Assembly (NCBI RefSeq): GCF_000239815.1
Contig: NZ_CAFK01000198.1
Location: 1-64,000, forward strand
DNA: 64,000 nt
Direction: 5' to 3'
From: Bradyrhizobium sp. STM 3843
Lineage (GTDB): Bacteria > Pseudomonadota > Alphaproteobacteria > Rhizobiales > Xanthobacteraceae
Shown here: piece by piece, positions 58,229 to 64,000 of the stretch
Position numbering within the stretch: the stretch's first letter is position 1
Layout: the number at the start of each line of letters is the position of its first letter
The notes under the pieces: generated by a model
Database searches by the model: none
The model's input: the letters and a program-made list of their open reading frames with translations, nothing else
Told to the model about the DNA's origin: nothing
Position numbers and translations under genes: made by a program

Positions 58229-59026
58229 ATGAAGGGACAGGTCCCCGAAAGCCAGGCACTCTCCCTGGGAGCATTCCTGCGCTCGCTGCGAGAGCGCCAG
58301 GATCCAGCCGCTCACGGCCTCGTTGGCGGACGCCGGCGCACGCCCGGCCTCCGACGCGAGGAACTGGCGCAGCTCTGCGGATTGAGCGCGACCTGGTACA
58401 CCTGGATCGAGCAGGGTCGCGAGGTGTCCGTTTCTCCGGCAACGCTCGACCGCTTGGCGCGCGGATTGCGCCTGTCGCGGGCGGAGCGAAATTATCTGTT
58501 CGAGCTCTCGGGCAAACGCGATCCGGATCGCGCCGACACCGGCGATGATCCACCCGAGACAATGCTTGACTGCGTCGACTTGATCGATGGCCCGTCCTAC
58601 ATCCTCGACCGCAGCTGGACGGCCCGCCGCTGGAATGCCAAGGCGGCGCGGCTGTTTGCGGGCTGGCTCGATGCCGGCGTCGAGCTCAATTTGCTGCGCT
58701 ACATCTTTCTGCGGCCGGAGGCGCGCTCGCTCATCCTTGATTGGGCGATGCGGGCGCAGCGCGTCGTCGCCGAGTTTCGGGCCGCCACGACCAGCCATGT
58801 CGACGATATCGCGGTGCGAAGCCTCGTCGACGACCTCAATGTGACAAGCCCAGATTTCGCGCGCTGCTGGGCGGCGCACACTGTGCTGGCGCGCGAAGGC
58901 GGCGAGCGCACGTTCAAACATCCGGCCGACGGCCTGCTCCATTATCAGCAGGTGTCGATGTCGTTCGCGGGCTGGCCGGACTTTCGACTGACGATCCTGA
59001 TGCCGATGCCGGACAGACGGGAGTAG
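58229..59026 (+). CDS. XRE-type regulator with MmyB-like ligand-binding domain
   Basis: A 265-residue transcription factor. The N-terminal helix-turn-helix (about 28-85) has the very typical RRRTPGLRREELAQLCGLS and TWYTWIEQGREVSVSP. The C-terminal part (about 100-260) is an MmyB-like PAS-type ligand domain, with WTARRWNAKAARLF and a DFARCWAAHTV segment and the closing DGLLHYQQVSM. Members sense small hydrophobic ligands such as fatty acids. The start at 58229 is chosen by family resemblance. The divergent PNPOx and DMT genes are likely targets. Confidence 0.92.
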   Translation: MKGQVPESQALSLGAFLRSLRERQDPAAHGLVGGRRRTPGLRREELAQLCGLSATWYTWIEQGREVSVSPATLDRLARGLRLSRAERNYLFELSGKRDPDRADTGDDPPETMLDCVDLIDGPSYILDRSWTARRWNAKAARLFAGWLDAGVELNLLRYIFLRPEARSLILDWAMRAQRVVAEFRAATTSHVDDIAVRSLVDDLNVTSPDFARCWAAHTVLAREGGERTFKHPADGLLHYQQVSMSFAGWPDFRLTILMPMPDRRE

Positions 59027-59165
59027 GCACCTCGGACTGAGTCTGTCCCGCCATCGCACGCCGGCGGGTTTGAGGTCGATCAACGTCGATCGGTCCAAGT
59101 CGGGCGAGTATTACCTCCACAAGGCAGCAGACGCGATCTCGATCTCGCGTTCAGGAGGAGTTTCG

Positions 59166-59684
59166 ATGCGGCACGCAGGCAGGGTTCTCAGTCTCGCCGT
59201 CAGCACGTTGGCGCTGACGATCATTGTTGCTGGTCCGGCGCCGGCTCAGCCGGGGCCGTCCGGTCCGGGATGGGGCCCCGGGATGATGATGGGGCCGGGC
59301 ATGATGGGGCACGGCGGGTTCGGGTTCTTCTGCAATCCGCGCATGGCCGGCTTCGCCGAATGGCGGCTCAAGGAGATCGAGGAGGCCGTCAAGCCCAATG
59401 AGGCGCAGAAGGCGGCGCTCGAGGAGCTGAAGAGCGCGTCCGCGAAGGCTGCCGACCTCATTACCAAGGACTGTCCGACCGCGATCCCGGTCAAGCCCAC
59501 GGAACGGTTGGATCTCGCCGAGAAGCGGCTCGAGACCATGCTGCAGGCCATCAAGGTCGTACGTCCGGCGTTTCAGGCCTTCTACGACGGGCTTGATGAG
59601 AAGCAGAAAGCCAGCCTGGATTCGGTCGGCCCGCGCAGATGGGGATGGCGCAACTGGCACTGGCCATGGGGTGCCGAGCAGTAA
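59166..59684 (+). CDS. Spy/CpxP-type (LTXXQ) periplasmic protein
   Basis: A 172-residue exported protein. A signal peptide (VLSLAVSTLALTIIVAGPAPA) is followed by a Gly/Met/Pro-rich segment (residues of about 30-60, many Met) that could bind copper or another soft metal. The rest is helical with Spy-like repeats: VKPNEAQKAALEELKSASAK in place of the LTxxQ motif and a second half with FQAFYDGLDEKQKASLD, close to the LTPEQ-type end. Spy and CpxP are periplasmic chaperones or sensor-kinase inhibitors. AGGAGG lies 7 bases before the ATG. It is convergent with a sensor-kinase gene, ends 54 bases apart. Confidence 0.85.
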   Translation: MRHAGRVLSLAVSTLALTIIVAGPAPAQPGPSGPGWGPGMMMGPGMMGHGGFGFFCNPRMAGFAEWRLKEIEEAVKPNEAQKAALEELKSASAKAADLITKDCPTAIPVKPTERLDLAEKRLETMLQAIKVVRPAFQAFYDGLDEKQKASLDSVGPRRWGWRNWHWPWGAEQ

Positions 59685-59738
59685 GGATGTTGCTGCTGAA
59701 GACGTCGTGCCGCATTCGCGGCGCCGCGTTGAAAGCGG

Positions 59739-61328
59739 TCAGGACGCGAGCGCCATCCGGAGCATGCGGGCGAGATCGGCACTGACATAGGGCTTGGTCA
59801 GCAGCAGCACGCCGGCATCGAGCCGTCCATGATGGACGATCGCGTTCTCGGTGTAGCCGGACGTGTAGAGAACCTTCAGCCCGGGACGCCGCTTCAGCGC
59901 TTCGATCGCGAGCTGACGGCCATTCAGGCCTCCGGGCATGATGATGTCGGTGAACAGGAGGTCGATGCGGACGGGGCCGTCGATCAAGGCCAAAGCCTCG
60001 TCGGCCTTGCTCGCCGCGAGCGTGGTGTAGCCGAGCCGCTTGATCTGAGCCACGACGTAGTCGCGGACCAGTGCATCGTCCTCGACGATCAGGACCGTTT
60101 CGTCGCCGTGCGCGATGGTCGTGATTGCGGGGCCCGCGGCCAGCTCGGTGACATCGGCGCTGGCTTGCGGCAGGTAGAGCTTGACCGTGGTGCCATGTCC
60201 CGGCTCGCTGTAGATCTTGATGTGGCCGTTGGACTGCTTGACGAAGCCGTACACCATGCTCAGGCCAAGGCCCACGCCCTTGCCGACATCCTTGGTGGTG
60301 AAGAAGGGCTCGAACACCTTGTCGAGCAGGTTGGCAGGGATGCCTTCGCCGGTGTCGCTCACCGCGATCATGACGTAGCTGCCGGCCGCGACTTCCGGAT
60401 TCATGCGGACGTAGTCGTCGTCGAGCACGACGTTCCTGGTCTCCAAGGTCAGCTTGCCGCCGCCAGGCATCGCGTCGCGCGCGTTGACGGCGAGATTGAG
60501 GATCGCGGTCGAGAGCTGGCTCGGATCGATCATCGCCGGCAGGATATCGTCCGCCAGCATCGACTCGATTTCGATCTGCTCGCCCAGCGTCCGCCGCAAC
60601 AGGCGCGCGGTATCGACGACGAGACCGTTGATGTCGACGCTGCGCGGTTGCAGCGGCTGGCGGCGGGCGAACGCCAGCAGATGGCGGGTGAGATCGGCGC
60701 CGCGCGCGGCGGCGGAGCTGATCAGGTTGGTGATCTGCAGGAGATGTGGACGGTCCTTCACGGCATCGGCGAGGATCTCGATGGTGCCGGTGATCACCGT
60801 CAGGATGTTGTTGAAGTCGTGCGCCACGCCGCCGGTGAGCTGGCCGACCGCTTCCATCTTCTGCGCCTGGCGCACCTGGGCCTCGGTCGCTTCGATCTCC
60901 TGGAAGCGTCGGATCATGGCTTCGGCGGTGCGACGCTGCTGCATTTCCTCCTCGAGCTGCGCATAGGCCTTCCGCAGCTGGGCGCGCGACGGCAGCACCA
61001 GGATGCGCGGCAGCAGCAACAGCAGCGCTGCGGCGATTCCGACCGACATGAAAGCCAGGAAGCCCTTGGTCGCAGCTTCGAGGTCGTAGGCCGGCACCCA
61101 GATGGTGTAGACCTCGAGCAGGCGCGCGATGCCGCACACCGTCACGAAGACCGCGAAGGCCCAGAAGATGGCGCTGAACTGAATGTCACGGCGGCGCCAG
61201 ACGAAGAAGGCCAGTACGAAGGCAATGGCGAAGAAGGCTGTGGACGTCAGGAGGTCGGAGACGGCGTTCAGCCAGATCAATTCCGGCCTCCACAGCAGGC
61301 ATTCGCCATGCGGGCTGAGCGTCAACAT
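59739..61328 (-). CDS. Hybrid histidine kinase with ethylene-receptor-like membrane sensor
   Basis: A 529-residue membrane sensor. Residues 1-110 hold three helices that align without gaps to the plant ETR1 sensor as I recall it: Asp25, Ile35 and Cys65 are conserved, but Tyr32 is Phe, Pro36 is Ala and the copper ligand His69 is Arg (VCGIARLL). A coiled segment leads to the kinase: the H-box is GVAHDFNNIL with His170, then NAVNARDAM-type N-box (NLAVNARDAMPGG) and the ATP lid GVGLGLSMVYGFV. A C-terminal receiver (about 405-525) has TDIIMPG with Asp461 as phosphoacceptor and the conserved Lys in TKPY. No partner kinase or regulator adjoins. Confidence 0.9.
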   Translation of the reverse strand: MLTLSPHGECLLWRPELIWLNAVSDLLTSTAFFAIAFVLAFFVWRRRDIQFSAIFWAFAVFVTVCGIARLLEVYTIWVPAYDLEAATKGFLAFMSVGIAAALLLLLPRILVLPSRAQLRKAYAQLEEEMQQRRTAEAMIRRFQEIEATEAQVRQAQKMEAVGQLTGGVAHDFNNILTVITGTIEILADAVKDRPHLLQITNLISSAAARGADLTRHLLAFARRQPLQPRSVDINGLVVDTARLLRRTLGEQIEIESMLADDILPAMIDPSQLSTAILNLAVNARDAMPGGGKLTLETRNVVLDDDYVRMNPEVAAGSYVMIAVSDTGEGIPANLLDKVFEPFFTTKDVGKGVGLGLSMVYGFVKQSNGHIKIYSEPGHGTTVKLYLPQASADVTELAAGPAITTIAHGDETVLIVEDDALVRDYVVAQIKRLGYTTLAASKADEALALIDGPVRIDLLFTDIIMPGGLNGRQLAIEALKRRPGLKVLYTSGYTENAIVHHGRLDAGVLLLTKPYVSADLARMLRMALAS

Positions 61329-61653
61329 GTCCGGAAGTCCCCAAAGCCACCGATCGGCACGCCTCGCGTCGCGGTCCGATCAGATCCCCGGGAACCTAAT
61401 CATTCAAATTTCGATGGTGGGCACAAGCGCCTGTTAGTTGCAGGAGCATTCAAAGGTGTTGGCGCACCGTGGATAGCTTGGCTGCGACCGCCGGCCGCAG
61501 GCGCTGCAAGGACCGAGGCCACTTGCGCGGCTGACATATAACAGGTGTGGTATCTAATAAAAGTGGTATCGGGATCAGTCAGGCTGCCCGTGCAGCCGAT
61601 CACTTCGCCCGAGAAGCCAGGCGCGTCGAAAATGTCATGATCGATGTGCCCTC
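61329..61653. other. Intergenic region without a recognised gene
   Basis: About 325 bases between the sensor-kinase start and a small open frame. Overlapping minus-strand frames here have unlike composition and no recognisable product. It contains a small AT-rich patch near 61540-61570 that might hold the kinase promoter. Nothing else was seen. Confidence 0.35.
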
Positions 61654-61857
61654 TCAGTTGGACTGATCGCTCAGTCCTCGGCGAACCACCAAAGTCTCCC
61701 GTGCCGGAATCAGACCCGCCGGCCCGCGTCCGATCTGGGTGAGATTGAACAGGGCCGAGATCAGAATGACGGGGAGCATCTCTCCCCGGGCGACGCCGAT
61801 GGCAGCAAGAAAAGCAACCGCCTTCACGGATGCGACGATGGCGATCAGCTTTGACAT
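61654..61857 (-). CDS. Possible small membrane or exported peptide
   Basis: A 67-residue frame, MSKLIAIVASVKAVAFLAAI and onward, with one or two hydrophobic segments (residues of about 3-22 and 28-42) and a basic C-terminus. Codon third positions are GC-rich as in real genes nearby, but no ribosome site precedes the ATG and I recognise no family. It could be a small membrane protein or a chance frame. A longer in-frame start at 61926 exists. Confidence 0.35.
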   Translation of the reverse strand: MSKLIAIVASVKAVAFLAAIGVARGEMLPVILISALFNLTQIGRGPAGLIPARETLVVRRGLSDQSN

Positions 61858-62166
61858 CGGACAACTCGCGGGATGGATGTCAGTGTGGTGTCTCGCAGGC
61901 GGCAGCAGATGGCTCCGCTGTGTCACTTAGATAGGCCGGTTGCGCCGGCGGGATAATCCAGCTTTCCTTTGACGGACTGTTTCGCATTTCGATGCAATCG
62001 AGGACGCGTTCTCCTCGCTGCGCCGGTCGCAGGCCAGGTGAGCGGCCCTTCGGGCGATGGATGCCAGCGCCGTACGCGCGATCGGTCGCCGCGGTTGCGT
62101 TTGACGGCCGGAGCCCCAATGGTCTCGCGATGAGAGGGCGCAGTCAGGCGCGATGTCGAGCGGGGC
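61858..62166. other. Intergenic region without a recognised gene
   Basis: About 310 bases with Arg/Ser-rich open frames on both strands that look like chance. No clear hairpin, promoter or RNA gene was found. Confidence 0.35.
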
Positions 62167-62436
62167 TTATATTCCCAAACGCTCCCTCTGAAGACGTGCG
62201 CGGTCCCTGGCAGCGTCTTTCAAGCCGCCCTGAATCTGGCTTCGTGTGAGCCCCATGTCCGACAGCTCACGGTCTGAAAGCCCTTCGAGGATGATCAGAT
62301 TGAGTTCGTATTCGCGTTGCGCAATGCCCGCAGCAATCAGGCTGTTGACTGCCTTCAACAGCCGGCGCACCAATGATGCGATCGAACCATGACCTGCAAA
62401 AAGCCGTCTCGGCATCCGATAAGAAATGTTCAACAT
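62167..62436 (-). CDS. DUF1127 domain-containing protein
   Basis: An 89-residue protein. The C-terminal half has the DUF1127 signature: REYELNLIILEGLSDRELSD followed by MGLTRSQI. The first 40 residues (MLNISYRMPRRLFAGHGSIA) are a basic extension. Short DUF1127 proteins of rhizobia bind RNA and affect phosphate, carbon and envelope responses. Here the length is between the short (about 47 residues) and longer types. An in-frame ATG at 62415 is an alternative start. It is divergent from the ACT-domain gene. Confidence 0.88.
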   Translation of the reverse strand: MLNISYRMPRRLFAGHGSIASLVRRLLKAVNSLIAAGIAQREYELNLIILEGLSDRELSDMGLTRSQIQGGLKDAARDRARLQRERLGI

Positions 62437-62672
62437 GCTTACGCTGACTACCGTGGTTCAAATCCACGCGTAGTATGCCGTGCGCCCGCACTGGACGCTT
62501 GGAGCTTTCCTTGAGAGAATCTTGAGACGCATCACTTCGGCGTGCGGCGCGCGTGAAGGGACGTGCGCCTTGGAGCCTCCAATTCGTGCTCGCGATCGCC
62601 GCGTCCAGCCACGGGTGGCTCAAAGCGGCAAGTCTGCATCAGGTGGGATCGGAAGTCCTGAAAGGAGCAGCT

Positions 62673-63092
62673 GTGGCTGGTGAACGCGATCTCAAGGCGC
62701 TCCTGCGGGACATAAAGCCGGAGATGCAGGAGGGCGTTTTCGTCTTCTGCACGATCGCGCATGACGGAGAGATCCCGGCTGCGATCCATCCGCTGCTGAT
62801 GTTCCGCGAACGGGAGGGGACAACGCTGGTGATGCGGCGCGAACAGGCGGAGAGAGCGGGGCTCAGCTCTCAATTTGCGTCACGGCTGATCACGTTGACG
62901 GTCCATTCGTCGCTGAACGCGGTGGGTTTTCTCGCAGCGATCACGGCGCGACTGGCCGAGGCCGGCATCAGCGTCAATGCGGTCTCGGCCTTCTACCACG
63001 ATCATCTGTTCGTGCCGGATCAGCGCGCCGGGGACGCGCTGCGCATCCTCAACAGCATGTCCGCGCCGGAGCCGCGTACTTCGGCGCGATGA
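62673..63092 (+). CDS. ACT domain-containing protein
   Basis: A 139-residue protein with a GTG start (62673) that has AAAGGAG at the ideal distance; a longer ATG frame from 62553 is unlikely. It has two ACT-like halves: VFCTIAHDGEIPAAIHPLL with EREGTTLVMRREQAE, and ITLTVHSSLNAVGFLAAITA with AEAGISVNAVSAFYHDHLFV. This is the ACT_3/ACT_7 type that stands alone, without an enzyme domain, and probably binds an amino acid. Partner unknown. It is convergent with the alpha/beta-hydrolase gene at 63107, with 14 bases between the ends. Confidence 0.9.
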   Translation: MAGERDLKALLRDIKPEMQEGVFVFCTIAHDGEIPAAIHPLLMFREREGTTLVMRREQAERAGLSSQFASRLITLTVHSSLNAVGFLAAITARLAEAGISVNAVSAFYHDHLFVPDQRAGDALRILNSMSAPEPRTSAR

Positions 63093-63106
63093 CCTATGGC
63101 GCCCGT

Positions 63107-63952
63107 TTACCGGTGCGCCCAATCGTCATGGTCACCGCGAATGAAGTCGGCAATGCGCTCGACCACGGGCTCTTCGATGCCGGCATAGCCGTGCTCCGAG
63201 AACGCGCCGCAGGGATCGGTGGCTACCGAGTGACCGTGGGTGAAGCTGCGGCTTTCCTTGCGCGCGGCCGGGATGAGTGCAAACAAAGCCGCTGAGCCCG
63301 CTGGCGGGCTGATGGTGCAGTGGTCATTCTCATGCCAGACGACCAGCGTCGGCACGGTGATGCGCGAGGCATAGAGGTTGAAGGTCGGCTGATTGGCCGC
63401 CGCCAGCTGGGTGACGGACGATGTCAGGACCACGCCGGTGAGGCCCGACAAGGCCGGCTGGAAGCCCGCCGCCGTCACCGCTGAAATGCTGCCATTGCTG
63501 GTGCCGACGACCCAGACCGGCTTGCCCCAGCGCGTGATGGCGGCGTTGATGAAGCCCTGCAGTTCGGCGGCATGCGCCGCGCTCAGGCGGTTGGCCTGGG
63601 TGAGGCCCGCCGGGTGGGCGGGCGTGGCATCGGCCATCATGACGTTGAGGCCGTCGCGCAAGAACAGATCAGCGGAGCGGATCAGGAAATTGCCGGTGGA
63701 ATCGATGATGGTGCCGGTCGAATCGAGGCTGAGCAGGCCGTTGCCGCCCGTCAGCAGGATGACGCTGGCGCGCGCCTGCCGCGCCGGCCGGTCGAGCCGC
63801 ACCGGCGGGGTCTTGACGATGAAGGTGGTATCGATCGTCACCGCTTCGGCGTCTGCAGCGCGCGCTGCCTGGGACGCGCCGCAGACAGCGAGCAGGCAGA
63901 CACTGAAGCTCAAAGCGTATCGTGCAAATCGCGTCGTGAAACCGTAGGACAT
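63107..63952 (-). CDS. Exported alpha/beta hydrolase
   Basis: A 281-residue protein with a signal peptide (ALSFSVCLLAVCGASQAARA then AD). The core has VILLTGGNGLLSL near the oxyanion hole and VGTSNGSISA as the nucleophile elbow with Ser; an Asp occurs in VWHENDHCTI and the His near the end in FSEHGYAG. Two Cys residues in the C-terminal half may form a disulfide. Close relatives are annotated only as alpha/beta hydrolases; the substrate is unknown. The start at 63952 is the only family-consistent one. It runs towards the ACT-domain gene. Confidence 0.85.
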   Translation of the reverse strand: MSYGFTTRFARYALSFSVCLLAVCGASQAARAADAEAVTIDTTFIVKTPPVRLDRPARQARASVILLTGGNGLLSLDSTGTIIDSTGNFLIRSADLFLRDGLNVMMADATPAHPAGLTQANRLSAAHAAELQGFINAAITRWGKPVWVVGTSNGSISAVTAAGFQPALSGLTGVVLTSSVTQLAAANQPTFNLYASRITVPTLVVWHENDHCTISPPAGSAALFALIPAARKESRSFTHGHSVATDPCGAFSEHGYAGIEEPVVERIADFIRGDHDDWAHR

Positions 63953-64000
63953 GTTTCGCTCCCAATAACCTCAAGGTGCAATGGCGTGATAGTGCACCCA

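Noticed and set aside
61400..61864. Minus-strand 154-residue open frame
   Set aside because: It overlaps the more plausible 67-residue frame in another register and is Arg/Gly/His-rich without family resemblance.
62440..62480. tRNA-like T-arm (CGTGG-TTCAAAT-CCACG)
   Set aside because: The stem and loop look canonical, but no matching acceptor, D-arm or anticodon arm is found within 80 bases upstream, so there is no tRNA gene. It may be chance or a tRNA-end remnant.

Overview
The window is chromosomal DNA of a high-GC alphaproteobacterium, most likely Bradyrhizobium or a close relative (Nitrobacteraceae). The reasons are the rpsT-dnaA-dnaN-recF-gyrB block, a DUF3551 protein, a short DUF1127 protein, many Bug/TctC-, YtcJ- and FUSC-type accessory genes, and several families of hairpin-forming intergenic repeats. 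The genus call rests on family knowledge and recognition of the proteins, not on a database search. No rRNA, complete tRNA, phage, transposase or CRISPR array was seen.

Layout. 0-8 kb: a GST, a secreted-type two-repeat protein, a putative glycolipid locus (condensation-type acyltransferase and MFS exporter, divergent from an MGT-family glycosyltransferase) and a SulP transporter fused to STAS and cyclic-nucleotide-binding domains. 8-16.8 kb: purC, a pirin, a membrane-anchored AraC regulator, a serine hydrolase, an MmgE/PrpD protein, a FUSC protein and a MATE pump. 16.8-18.6 kb: repeat-rich DNA around a DUF2867 gene. 18.6-23.4 kb: a MurA enolpyruvyl transferase with Asp at the usual catalytic Cys, a TPR/GT9-like protein and an acyltransferase-3 protein. 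23.5-32.4 kb: the replication block, all on the minus strand, read rpsT, dnaA, dnaN, (DUF559 nuclease-like gene), recF, gyrB. The nuclease-like gene sits between two inverted hairpin repeats and interrupts the usual dnaN-recF neighbourhood.

32.7-40.9 kb: a small membrane protein, an orphan Wza-like lipoprotein, a dienelactone hydrolase, an HD-GYP protein with a degenerate receiver, a YtcJ-like amidohydrolase, a VOC protein, a Bug-type binding protein and a DUF3551 protein. 40.9-46.3 kb: a compact plus-strand cassette behind a palindromic operator candidate: membrane protein, winged-helix regulator (overlapping), cis-prenyltransferase paralogue, BchE-like B12/radical SAM protein, then a second TPR/GT9-like protein. 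46.4-51.4 kb: a complete YhiI-RbbA-YhhJ-type export system. 51.6-64 kb: metabolic and regulatory genes ending with a hybrid histidine kinase whose membrane module resembles the plant ethylene-receptor sensor (Asp25 and Cys65 kept, His69 replaced by Arg), convergent with a Spy/CpxP-like periplasmic protein, then DUF1127, ACT-domain and alpha/beta-hydrolase genes.

Most interesting: the repeat-bounded DUF559 gene together with an apparently empty repeat pair of the same kind at 18.1 kb; the ethylene-receptor-like sensor; the operator-regulator-prenyltransferase-radical SAM cassette; the Asp-type MurA; and a 350-base structured intergenic element near 17 kb. Start codons were reassigned in many genes by Shine-Dalgarno position and by where recognisable family sequence begins.
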